From Valencia hispanica (Eukaryota > Chordata > Actinopteri > Cyprinodontiformes > Valenciidae): 64,000 bases of DNA. Where the stretch lies: the NCBI GenBank assembly GCA_963556495.2, contig OY747701.1:42890001-42954000 (forward strand). Direction: 5' to 3'. Below, in pieces: positions 42,720-54,985 of the stretch (the stretch's first letter is position 1; the number at the start of each line of letters is the position of its first letter). Both the position numbers and the translations under genes were made by a program. The notes beneath the pieces were generated by a model. That model was given only the letters and a program-made list of their open reading frames with translations, searched no databases and was not told the DNA's origin.

Positions 42720-45700
42720 TCAACCAAAATGGAGAGGGCATATGGTTATCATTACCTGTCCTCTGCGTTGCTGTGTTTGCACCAACTCAGCTGTAGGAGG
42801 AGGGATGATCCCGGAGAGAGGACCCAGGGCCCTGGGGTCGTCTGCCTGAATTCTTCTCCTTTTTGGTAGTCCCCCTGCTGAGCTGAGGCGCTTCTGCAGT
42901 ATTCTTGTCTGCAGCTCTGGGATGTAGCCGTAGTCCTTGTTCTCCTTCACAGTGTGAACAGTGTAACGCTGCGAGTTTTTGCTGTACACTCGTTTGTGTC
43001 TAAGAAAACAAAAAGTAGACAGATGATAAAGTTAGCAAATTCCTGGTAAAGTAGTTGAATTCTTTTTTCACCAATAGGTCACAACAAGTAATGATAAATC
43101 ATGCTTTGTCCACAGCAAAGGAAAATAACACATAAGTGCCATAAGCAACTATAATTTTTCCTGTCCTTGTCACATTGTACACAAACCGTTCTGTATGATG
43201 TATAGTATTTTTATGTTTTACCCTGGCACTACAAGCCATCTAATCCAATAAGGGGAAATAAAATATTTATTGAAGCTAAACCTTAGCAGTATCTCTCAAA
43301 CTTTGTACAGTGGGTACCACCAGAGAACATGTTGATTTATCCAAGTACCAACCATCAGGACCAACCTAACATACAGTAGAGAAGGCTTACCCTTTTTACT
43401 ATAGACAGTTAATAAAGGAAGATTATTTACTCCTAATTATGGGTATTAATTGATGATTGTTGCCTGCCACAGCTACACTGTGTGTGAATTATACATTTTT
43501 TTAATTAATTTTATATTCCAATAATATTTAGAATATTCCTCCAAGTACCACTGGCGGTACTTGTACCACAGTTTGAAAATCATGTCAAAGCAACAAAGTA
43601 TGACTTACATTACTTTGCCTTTGCTGTTCACTTGCACTGGGCGATGGTTGTGGTGGTTGTAGTCCAATGCAGCGAGTAATGTTCTTGCTTCATAGACGCC
43701 AAACGAAAATGCAAATCGTTTCCCTCCGTACATCAGTATGTGGTTTTGGAAAGACTCCAGCGTAGAAGTGGTTCTGCAAATAAAAAACAAAAAACAAAAG
43801 TCAATGTTTGTAGAACAAATACATTCTACCTTACTGCAATAAACTGCAAATATATACATATACACATACACATACATACATATAAACATATACACACACA
43901 CACACAGTTTGTGGAAGGGATGCAACGATACAGATGCTGTTATTGAGGTGACAATTACATCGTCAAACAGAGCAGAAACTACCAAATGTGTTCAAGTTAG
44001 TTCCCTTGTGTATGTGTTAGATGTATCTGTATTGGTACTCTGTGTCTAAAATAATTCAGATCTACGTATTGTAATCTTTATTGTTCAGAAAAAAAGTGTC
44101 ACTGCGTTCTCCGTTTATGTGGAATTATTAAGACAGTTAGATTACATTACATCATGTCACTAACATCTTACCGAAAGGTGAGTAACTTCTCAATATTCTT
44201 CAGCCACCGCTCGTTCAGGACAATCTGTGACAACGCTACATGTGCAGCAGACCCAGAAAGAATCAGCTCTTTGCCTGGTCTCTCCCCCAAAGGACCATGA
44301 AAGCACCTGCCAAAGGCCCATTCATGCTCTCCACTCACGTGGTGAAGTACACCACTCCACACATTCTAAAGATACACAACATAAAAAAACCATGTCAGCA
44401 AATATAAAAAAACAGATTAGCAGAGAAGTGTATACATGAACATACAAACCATAAACTCATCTCTGGTGCTTGTGTGCTGACAAGCATACCAAAAATGGTT
44501 AATTATGTTCTTGATCCATCCAAGTATAGGCTTTAGTCCAGAAACCATTCCAGCCTTTTGGAGGACAAAAAGAAGTAATTAAAATAAAGTCTGAACAAAC
44601 CTGGGTTAGTTCAATTGTAATACAATTTGACATACAGCATGAAGTTTCTTTGTTAGATTTTTTGAAGCGTGCCAGACGTCAAGCGAATGGGTAATACTAT
44701 GATCTCTATACCGGCCCCTTTCTGAATCTGTTCAGAAAAAGAAAAGCAAAGTGGTATTGTAACAATCTATAATTCTATATAACAGTTCAAAACTCGCAAG
44801 TATTGTAAAATTCTTACGCATGAGGGTAGCAATTTGCACATGAGCATCAGTAACAATCTCTTTGATGTTTAACTCCTTTGTGAGATTGTCAAAGGTCTCT
44901 ATAAAGGCAGCCTTCTCCATGGCACTACTTTTACGGCCAACACATCTTTTGTCCACATTGACAACACTGGTGATGTCCATGGTGTCTAGGTCCATTGTTG
45001 TGTACGTACAGCACATTGCAGAGTGACCTTTTTGGAAGAACATGCAGAAAATAGAAAAATTATTAAAACAACATATCTTAAAAGAGCTAAATTATTTCCA
45101 CTAGCTTTTGAAGAGCTTTTTCATTACCAGGCGAGTCCATCCTTCCGTCAGCTATAAAAGAAATAGAGATATTTAGGCATACAACGAATATGAGGCTTAG
45201 ATACTTTCTAGCTATACTTACATATTATCTATCCTTACTTACCAAGAGCAACCACATGGTATTTTGACTGTAATGTTTGGATTATGGCATTCCTCTTCTC
45301 CTCCCAATACTCCCGTATTGATTTTATACAGTAGGTACCCTGGATTGAAAAGAAGGTTGGAGATGCCACCATGCCCATGTTCATGAATCTGAACAGCAGA
45401 GCAATCTTGGAGAAGTTATTCCCTGACAGCAGAATGTTGGTTGACAGCATGAAATCTCCTCCTTGCATCCCATGTTTCAGAATTGGTTGGCTGTTCCAAC
45501 TCCACAGTTTATGTCCACGTTGGCAAAACTATATATAAAAAAAAATAACGAAAAAAAATATTAAAAGGGTGCTTTACACAGATTTTACATTCATAAAAGT
45601 TTAGCTCTTCCTGTGGTAACGTGTGGCAAGAATTACATTGTTAACTCACCCATTCCAAAATCAGAGCTGTACCTCGTGGACGTGACTTTACATGAAAAGG

Positions 45701-47573
45701 TGGACGGGCATCACAATCAGCGTGTCACGTGGTGTGTGGAGAATGGACCCAAACGCACTCGCTGAAGGAAGGTGCAGGATGTTTATTAAAGTGAGGAGAT
45801 CGTGATGATGGTGGTGAACGGAGACGAGGGCAGGAATGGAGAGACTGGACATCGGGCTGGAACGAAGAGGCAGGAAGACGACACACCATGGGGATGAAGA
45901 CAATATAGGACTAGGAGGAAGGAGGACTAGGAGGAAGGATGAAGGATGGATGATCCGGCCGGGAGTGAAAGGAAGTGAGGAGTCTTAAAGGCAGGAGGTG
46001 AGTAGGATCAGGTGTGGATGATGAGACAGACAGGTGAAGACAATGAGGCAGGAATAGGGCAGCGTGACACAGCGCCTGTGTTGCAGTCACTGTAGTGGCA
46101 TTTACTGAGAGGCAGTTGGAGGAAATTGGCCATCTGGAGCAAACTTTTGCAGTACGCAATGCACGCTTGCTGGTTTATAAGATCACTTTCCACAAGCACG
46201 CTGTCATGTTTTGGGAAAATGGGAATGGATGAGTCAGACAGTTCTTCAGGATCATTTTCGAATTCTTCCTCAACACATTCAGCGATGTCAAATACAGCTT
46301 CATCCAGGCCAATACAAAGAAGTTGATCAACCACATCCTGTGATGCACCACTATTGTAAAAGAAAAATGCATTTTATACAATCAGAGAGTGCACAGTGAG
46401 AGAGGAGATTTTACAATGATAATAAAAAACTGCCAAATACAAAACGTACCGTAATGAGATTGGAGGTACATAATCTGAATCGTATGGTTCTAAAGCTCCT
46501 TCCAAATCAAGCTCAATTCTGGAAAAACAAAATAACACCAAAACATGACAATATGTACACATAAATATGCATAGAGAATTTCAAAAAGAGTAATTGGTTA
46601 CTTACACACTGTTTTGAAAACTATTGGCTTGTTTCTCATCAAAAGCATCATCCTCTAACTCAATTGATTTGATGCTAAAAAAATTAAAAAAATTAGAGCC
46701 TACATCAGTAACAAAACATAGGGTAACTTTCATCATAATATAAAAGCCATGCAGTTTACCTTGCTTCCAATAATTCTATTTCTTTGTCTTCTTTTAGAGG
46801 TTGAACTCGTGCAACCTGGAAGTCATCCCTGTAGATAAGAGAGGATTTATTTTATGTTATGTGGAGACAATAACCTGGAACAGGAGTTTCATGTTGTTTA
46901 CAAGTAAAATTACCTATCGGACTCCCCTGCAGTGACTGAACTGGGGGATGGGTCCCTCCAAAAACTGCTTGAGATGGCCGATGGGGTGTTGATGTGACTG
47001 GTGCTTCCGATGCTGTGTGCTTCTCAAAACTAAAACAACACAGCCACTTTTACTGCTCCAATCATAATATACACATTTTTACAAATGACAATCAATAATA
47101 TACACACTTTATTTGATTAGCAACACAGTTTTACTAAGTTTAGATAGACAATTTAGTTCTTTCTCAAAATTCCCAAGAACTTAGCTAATCAATGTAATCA
47201 GCTGTGAGCACGCCAGACAAGCCGAATAAAAAAAGTGTTCATATTAATGGCAATGTACCGAAACCCTCGCTTTGAAATCAATTTACTACGCTTTTCCCCA
47301 CACGTATTTAGTAAAGAATTCTTACCTTTCAAGTAAAAATAACGCCAGCTGCGGGTCTCTTGTCATGCCGAGTGATTCTTTCAGTATTTTCCACTTCTCA
47401 AACGCGGCGCCGATATTTACTCTTGTTTTTTGCCTACGTCGATCCGATTCCAGTTTCACCCTCTTTGCCGCACTGGAATACACTCTGGTTTTCTTGGTTA
47501 TCTTGGTTGGGGTCTGTGCTGGAGTGTTACCGGTGCTTGAAGCAGCTCTCTTCTTACCCTCTACAGAATCCAT
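42720..47573 (-). pseudogene. Kolobok transposase, 14 exons, broken by a solo LTR in exon 6
   Basis: Exons with consensus GT/AG and matching phases can be read leftward: 47,573-47,326; 47,012-46,914; 46,828-46,760; 46,674-46,606; 46,518-46,450; 46,350-45,650 (interrupted); 45,528-45,243; 45,151-45,128; 45,027-44,818; then exons near 44,729-44,643, 44,561-44,447, 44,366-44,168, 43,774-43,605 and 42,999-42,720. The N-terminus is basic, the next part acidic. The catalytic region shows ADGRMDSPG (first D), VTDAH (second D), DVWHASKNL, and GEHEWA with a possible catalytic E, typical of Kolobok. No THAP finger was seen. The only clear lesion is the 347-bp LTR, which brings in a stop soon after the junction; the other exons look intact. 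Confidence 0.85.
45723..46069 (-). mobile_element. Solo LTR inserted in Kolobok transposase exon 6
   Basis: 347 bp from TGTCACGTGG to GCGTGACA, with a perfect 5-bp duplication CAGCG at 45,718-45,722 and 46,070-46,074. Read leftward it starts TGTCACGCTGCCC, carries AATAAA near the 3' end and closes with 'gtgcgtttgggtccattc...cacgtgaca', a gypsy-type LTR. It differs from the solo LTR at 26,740. It lies in the same direction as the transposase and could supply a premature poly(A) site. Confidence 0.92.
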
Positions 47574-47878
47574 GCTTGCAACGCTAGCTCTGCTCTCCGA
47601 CTCTAGCTAACAGTAAATGCTACGCCCTAGCGTGCACGCGCATGACGTATTCACACGCTAGGCTGCCTCTCGGAGGCGCTGCGGGATCGCTGCTTGCTCG
47701 ACCCGAACAGTAATTATTAATAACTAATAAAGTGATTTTACAGGCATTTAGAGTCAACCACGGTGAAAAGGCCAGGGCTCTTTTTACTGACCAAGACATT
47801 GCTGGATCATGTATGAGGAAGAAATTATTGGATTTTTATACATTTTTTTGCTGTTAAACTTCCTTAGAGTCCCTTTAA

Positions 47879-48130
47879 ATGTGGTCCAGATCAGATGATT
47901 TTTCTGGAAATTAGAGAAAATGGTATGGCCATGGCTTGACGCCAGACTTCCCCACGTTGCCACAGCCCCACCCTCATTTCTAGCCTCTCAGTACTGGACT
48001 CAGAGTTACACCGACTTGTTTGCAGTCACTGTGCAGAGTTTCATGTTGATTAGGTTAAGTGTGTAAAATATGGACCTTTCAAAGTAAAACATTACCCTCC
48101 CTGTTCTCAGAGGGTGGGGCTAAGGTGTTG
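47879..48130 (+). repeat. Dispersed fish repeat, copy B, right part
   Basis: Continues the copy interrupted at 40,594: 'cctctcagtactggactcag', 'cttgtttgcagtcactgtg' and 'ctccctgttctcagaggg' align with copy A at 39,500-39,630. Confidence 0.7.
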
Positions 48131-51100
48131 TCAGCATTTTACTAATAAAATGTGTTGGGAACCAGATGTTTACCAATCACAGTTGGTTTTATGTCTCTGT
48201 GACTTTCTCAGTAGGAATTATTTTTAAAAATATGTATTTTTCTTGGCGTGTACTAAAAGTTTGAGGCCTGGCCCCACCTCTTCAGCATGCACGAAAAGAA
48301 AGGATTTTGATAGCTTTAGATCCCACACGCCTGAAGGCCATCCTGACTAATTTTCAAGCCGATCAGTTAAAATCCCTTGGAGTAGTTTGATCAAATGTAG
48401 AGGCAAAATTTGGCAAAAAAATGGGTATAAAACCAATCAAAATCAAACGTTCAAACCAAGATGCCTGACTTCCTGTTCATTTGGGACTAGTTCCATGTTA
48501 AAACATTTTGAATCATTCTGGAGGGACGCTGTTGAGCCATTTCTTTTTTAACTTTTGCGAAACCCATAAAAAAGGTATATTTCACGCACGACTCATGCGT
48601 TCTCCAAATTTAGTGAGTTTTCATATTTGTTTAGGCCTTCAAAAAGCCAATTCATTTTCGGGAAGAATAATAAGAAACAGTACAGATACAATAGGCCTTC
48701 ACAGTGCTTTTGCTTCTCTGGCCTTATAAGATAATCTGGTTTGGTAGAGCTGGGGATGCAGGGGGTTGTGGCTGCTGTTATGTGGCTACATACCCCTCAG
48801 AAAGTAGGTAGTTGCACCCCTGACCATTAATGGTTATTTCTTAATGCCCGACCCTTCAGGTCACCCCACCCGTTCTTAGTCCACATTTTGATTATTTATA
48901 ACTCACTTGGAGGCAAGAAAGGAAAGCTTATTCTTATGAGCTGGTCTGTTTACTTTTCCATTCTTTCGATTTCTGGCTCTTTTTTTCATACAATTTCTCA
49001 ATGTCAACACCATTTTAAATTTATAATTGTAACTATTGTTGGAAAACCCAGGGTGCACAGCTTTGAACTCCCATTTAGTGTGAAATTATAGCCTAATTCA
49101 CTCCTCAGTGCCGTCTGACATGGGGTGCAGCCAGTCAGAGGAGCAATTACAGTGCTAGCGGGAATCCAGAGTGGCAGTTATATGACATTAGTGAGGCCCA
49201 TTTAACTTTCATTGTCAAACTGCAGACACTCAGGCCACAGAGACACAGTGTGCCCCTAAGGCTAACAAGACATAATTCAGAGGCAAACCTGGAAATTCAA
49301 AGCACAGTTTGAAGTTCTGTTTTACTTTGACTCATTGTCAATGCATATTATTTATTAACATGATCTTTGCTTCTCTGGTGGATTAAAAAGTCACCATTAT
49401 CCAGCCACAGTAGAAATAAGTGGACTGCAAGGTTGGTAGTACATCCTCTTAGACTTACAAGATCAATGTCTGTAACAATGTTGTGTACTAAAATGACATT
49501 TTCTAGTCCACATTCATCTATTTAAGCCAAGTCTGTTGACAACCTTTGTTGTTTTTTTGTTTTATGTTTTTTTTTTAATAATAGTATTCTGCTTCACAAT
49601 AACTGGACCAGTTACACACACTTGACCCTTGAGGACAACCAATGCAACCTATAATATCTTGTTGTTTCCATTGCACTTGACAGCTCTACTGGAAAAGCTT
49701 GGGATTAAGCACATTGTTCTACAGCACCTTGACAGAAATCACTGTGGGAGGATCTGAGGTAATTTAGTTTACAAACCTAAGACTTTCCAAAGCCCTTTAG
49801 AGCTGTCTTGGTAGTGCATCACATGCACTGCAGAACTCTTGCATAAATCCTTTGAGTATTTAGCCATCTACAACAAAGACAATAAATAATAGTCATTTTG
49901 TTTGTGAAAGTAACTGCATTTTCGCAAAGAAATAAGGAGATCCAAATTCAAATATGAACTGTTTTGTTAAGCAAAAAGCTCCCCACTGTAATATTTTAAT
50001 GCAGGAAATTCCCAATCATTTTAGTTTGGCCGTGCTGTTGACCTCTCCCTGAACCTCTATTTCCTTAATTCTAATGAAGGTCACTAAAGCCATGCAGTCC
50101 GATTTAAATATGAGTTCCATTCAATACTGAGCCCTGCACTGGGGTAAAACCAACCCCCTGACATTTAAGCAAGGCATATGAAAGCCTAGACATATATACC
50201 TAGTGACTGGTGTTAAGTGGTGTGAAACCCAAAGGATCTAGGCAGGTTTTGGCCCTTTGAAGCTGACAGGCCCACTCCCTCCTGGCATGCCATGACTCCA
50301 CTTTCTGATTTATAGGTAATTTATTCAACTGAATAATTAAGGGCCAGTCAGCAGCAGAGAGCATGAATAGCAATAAGCTTGAAGAAAGAGTTAGTTTCCT
50401 TCAGCTGGTAAAGTTGGTGTGCCCAGAGCAAACCTGTTTGAAAAATGATGATTAAAAATGGATTCCATTGCTTTTTTAGGACCGTTTGATCCACGAGTTG
50501 CTGGAGAAAGCCCTTAAAATGTTAACATTTAGGCGCTTTTACCAGAATTACGGCAAATTTGTTCACTCTAATCACTCAGTTTGAATATTTTTCTATGTGG
50601 TCAATATGGCATTTTTTTATTTTACATGGAGAAATTAAATCTGATTTTCATGAGACATACTGTAAACACACAAGATTAAGAACAGACAATAATCTACACA
50701 CAGTGCATACTGTACAAGTAAACTGAAATCTAAAAAAAAAATGGAGTAAGCACCAGCAATAAAATATTAAGTAGAAAAGAAATCATTCAGAAATGCTTTC
50801 TCTGTTTTTCATTAAAATGATTTCAAATACTTCAGTTGAATTAAGCTGTCACATGACAGTTTGTGACAAATAGAAAAGGCATTGTAGGAAAATTCAATTT
50901 TCCCAAGTTCTGTAGGTACTGAAAAAACAAAGGATGTGAGAAAGGTATCTTAGTGGAAGTTATAATTGCTTAGTGATACATACAGGAAGGTAGATACAAT
51001 TTTGGTAAACCAGATAGTGATTTGTAAATAAAACTATATCAGTCAAAAGTCTTCAAGTTCCTCACCTGTCATAATGACAAGTAAAATTGGCACTAAATAC

Positions 51101-51784
51101 TATAGATCAATGTTTCAGCTTATCTGTAATATATATTTGTTTTTATAATATATAAACATTTTTATGTTTAAAATCACTGAATTTATATAAGATAATAATG
51201 AATTTATGCATTGACTGCGGGGTAAAGTTTGGGATGAGACAGTGCTGTGTTGTGCCCCACCTCTGGTGGTGCTGTCACACACAGTGAATGAAGCAGGCAG
51301 TTGGTACATGCTTATTTCTGTGTCTCTTTATACCACCAATATACATGTTTGATTACACCTGTACAACACATGGTAGCGTTGTAAAGTCTGTCTAACATAT
51401 TTAACAAATGTGTGTGACAAATTTTGTATTTCAGATTGGCTTTAAATGCGCAGTCAAAATGCGCAGGGTGAGGCAGAAAATACCATGCCTCACTGATAGG
51501 GGGCAGTACAGAGCCCAATGGGCAGAATGGGAAACAGGCGCTCTTCTCCTACGCATTGAAAAGACGGTAAACAGTCAGAAAAATACAATAAATACATTTG
51601 GAATAGAAGCAATCCAGAACAACACTCCTTATGGGTTATCGCCAGTGAAGGAAATATTTTTAAAAATGAAGGAAAACAAAATTGATGGAGATATTTGTGG
51701 AGCAGGATAGGTTCCCTTCATATACAAAAAATTATACGTTTTTAAATTTTATTTTTAAAAAAGATCAGCCAAAATGAATAGATT
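48131..51784. other. Host non-coding DNA, possibly conserved in part
   Basis: No gene seen. The parts near 49,090-49,320 and 50,000-50,430 are balanced in composition, free of recognised repeats and look like the conserved non-coding elements of vertebrate gene deserts. That impression needs a comparison to confirm. Confidence 0.4.
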
Positions 51785-51950
51785 TTTTACAGAATATTAA
51801 ATCTATTATTATTATTATTATTATTACCGCAATGGACTGGGGACATGTCCAGGGTGCACCCTGCCTCTCGCCCCATGACTGCTGGAGATAGGCACCAGCC
51901 CCCCCTCAACCTTGCATATTATTGTTATTATTATTATTATGATTAAATAT
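51785..51950 (+). repeat. ATT microsatellite and repeat tail
   Basis: Two (ATT)n runs enclose 'cgcaatggactggggacatg...caccctgcctctcgccccatgactgctggagataggcacc', the 3' part of a very common fish repeat (see 1808-2080). Confidence 0.75.
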
Positions 51951-53935
51951 TATTTTCTTGCTATCGTATTGTTTAATAGCATGGAATTGATGAAAGCATA
52001 ATTAAAAGTTGTTAAAACAACAAGATATTCAAATTAAGGTAAAAAAATGAAATAGAAGCTTTTAATATGGGTTTAAGATCTCTGATTCCAGAGGAGTCAG
52101 TCAGTGCCTCACCAGTCACGAACCTCACCACCATCACTGATCTGCAAGGAGGATGCTTTTATTTGAAAACACAACTTAAGGTCTTCTTGAGCATTCTGGG
52201 CCAGTTTGAAATCCAATAAATGAATGAATAATATCAAATGCAGTCTCTAGACAAACACTAGCAAACCATATTAGCTTGGCAATAAATGACTATTTCATCA
52301 GCATAGTGATGGAGAAATACATTATTAACATTAAAACAAAACAAAAATTCTAAAAGATGATTGCCCAAATAAGGAGCCTCGATATAGCCTACACCTTTTG
52401 TGACTTTCAGGTAAGAATAATTTAAAACACTGAGTTGAAAACTGCCTAAATCTAGAAAGACAAGTTAAAAACCAGCTAATATGTCAGATTAAAAGGTCTG
52501 CATCTAAAGCCCCTGACATTAACCCCAGTTATTTAAAGCACAAAAGTAAAACCAGTAACCCGTAATAAATTAATCTAGTAATAAATCATTGCTTCATGAA
52601 GTCTGTTGTTATTAGACATGCCATTTTCTTTTAGCATGTGTGGTAAAGCTAAAAACCTGGAAATCTGTTTATGCCATTACTTTTAAGAACCTTATGTACC
52701 AAACTGGAAATTGTTTAAAAGAATGCCACATTTTTATGTGTATGTGAACAATACTGTTTGATGGTGTTCAGCATTTATACAATTTCAGAAATGCTATCAA
52801 AATGTCATCTATTTTAAGTCCAGTTTCTTTCCTGCTTTCCTGTATATATTCTTCTTATTTCTCTAAAAATAACCCAGTTTTTTGTCACTGTCATCTGAAT
52901 GCTTCGGTTAACAGTGTTGTAACTATTAATAAAAAAAGGTGTCTGGTTTTCTGAGAATCAATAATTATAATCAATAAATTAAAATCAATAAAATTATTGA
53001 TGACGTTCGAGTTTAACCTGTTTATTAAAGATCATCGGGGCACCAATCTCATAAATGAGATACTTTTAATTAAACCAGACTGTCAGTCTCTTCTGAAAGG
53101 GCGGAGTCCGTCCACGGGGATTTAACAAACTTTACAGCACACACTGAAATAAAATAGGAAACTTCTAGTTAATTAAGGGAATTTATTAATGAAATAGGTC
53201 AACCTTACAGATTAAATTTCATTTATAATTCCCATCTATTCTAACGCATGCAAAAATATAGAATAAAGTTAGCGTTGAGGGAAGGGGGTCGTGTGTGTGC
53301 GGTGTGTGTGGGAGACAGCGAGCGGATGAGGGGGGTTTAGCTTACCCCCTCAATGCGATCAATAACTCAAGCCTTATCAAGTGGCGCGATCAGTTCACAA
53401 AGGGAGACAAAGAAAGACAGCGTGGCAATTCAACAAAGGCTAGTTTCAATTAGCAATGGTGGCTTGGTCAAAGGGAGGGATGACAGAAAAAGGAAATCGA
53501 CGGAAGGCCACACGACCTGTCTAAACAGACACGCACCGACCGCAGCGGACAATACAACAATCCGGGAAATAATACAATATAATACACTGCTTCTGGTTGC
53601 AACCAAAGTAAAATAATAAACACAAAGCATGCAACATTCAGGGTCGGCGTACAGCGAGACGACCAAGAATAACAGTGGTTTACAAGTTGACAAACTTATT
53701 TTAACCAACAGAAAACGGATAGCCTATTAATCCATTAGACCCAATTCTCCTCTAACCAGACCAAACCGAAATAAACCAGGTTTATCCTTGTTAAAAAGGT
53801 AATTCTGCCTCATGTATTTCCTTATTTCCAGTTAGCAGCTCGCTATTTGTTAACTCAGCTGTCAGTCAGTTATCAGAGCCAACCAATCACGTTGCACTAC
53901 TAGCTGTATGTCCCCGCCCACTTTGCAGCCGTTTT
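51951..53935. other. Non-coding; CCAAT and GC-box-rich end
   Basis: No gene recognised. The last part (53,880-53,930) contains 'aaccaatcacgttg' and 'tgtccccgcccac', which looks promoter-like. A TG-rich stretch lies near 53,290. A retroelement origin for 53,000-53,900 was considered but not supported. Confidence 0.4.
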
Positions 53936-54977
53936 CAGTGTTGCCAACTTAGCGACTTTGTCTCTATTTCTAACGACTTTTAAGACCCCCTTAACAACTT
54001 TTTTTTTCCAAAAAGCGCCTAGCGACAAATCGAGCAACATTTCTGACCACTCTTAGCTCCTTTCTGCGAAACTTTGTCGCCGATATTTCCTGCAGTTTAG
54101 AGACCCAGCTTGCTCGTTCCCGACGCTCAGCAAGGGAATGATCTGCGCATGTGTGTGCAGCACGCTCAGACTATGTCCACTGACCAATCATAAACCTTTT
54201 TCGGTTCATTTCATCCACTCACAAACAAAGTTGTTTTATACTTAATGTAAATTCAAAAGTAAAAAATAAATCTGCATGTATATAAAACCGATCTTTCAAC
54301 TAGAATTAAGGCAGAAGCTTGTCTGTATTACGCTGCATCTCACACCTGTGGTGCATTCAAGAAACGTTCGAAATGTATGGTGAGTTCAAAAACGTAGGAC
54401 ATTTAAAACTTATGACAAAAAAACCCCACTGAAAATAATATCATAAGCAATAAACTTCTGTTTAATGGCGGTTGGCAAGAAACATTTGATGCATGCTAAA
54501 TATGCCCTACTTATTTTTACAAAGTACTAAAAAACAACAACTATATTCTCTCTATTCATTTCATCTTCCTAAGATATTTCAGCAAATGTAACTTAACATT
54601 TTTTAAAAAGCTATTTGATGTCCAGTTGCAATTTGATATCTTGTCAATTTTGTAGGCTCAGTTTTCTCAACAGTTTATTTCAGGCAAAATAATAGAACAT
54701 GTTCCACAGTCTCTTCTTGAAGACAGAAGTCACATTTCCCTGTAGCATGTTTCCCCTGTTTAAATAATGTATTATTTAAATAATGTTTAAATAATGTATT
54801 ATTTAACCTGTATGATGAAATCCTAATCTAAATATAATTTGTTCCTCCTTTGTTTCAATCGTCATCACGTGATGACATCATAATTATGCAAATTAGCGTA
54901 TGACGTCATCTGGCGACATCTAGCGACTTTCTGGGGGTATTTCAGCTACTTTCTGTCAGAGACAGTTGGCAACACTG
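53936..54977 (+). mobile_element. Non-autonomous hAT element with 8-bp target duplication
   Basis: 1,042 bp with ends CAGTGTTGCCAACT ... AGTTGGCAACACTG and a perfect 8-bp duplication GCCGTTTT (53,928-53,935 and 54,978-54,985), the pattern of hAT transposons. The sub-terminal 'tagcgacttt' boxes recur near both ends. No transposase frame is present. Diverged relatives lie at 24,640-25,091 and 38,935-39,070. Confidence 0.93.
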
Positions 54978-54985
54978 GCCGTTTT

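Larger units (their letters stand above)
40599..47874. mobile_element. Kolobok-superfamily DNA transposon with two genes
   Basis: Ends are the 18-bp inverted repeats AGGGACTCTAAGGAAGTT (40,599-40,616) and its complement (47,857-47,874), each flanked by TTAA (40,595-40,598; 47,875-47,878), the target duplication of Kolobok elements. It carries a multi-exon transposase of the Kolobok type on the minus strand and a P2X7-ballast-domain gene on the plus strand. It is inserted in a dispersed repeat that continues on the other side. A later solo LTR insertion (45,723-46,069) breaks the transposase. Fixed length without that insertion would be about 6.9 kb. Confidence 0.9.
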
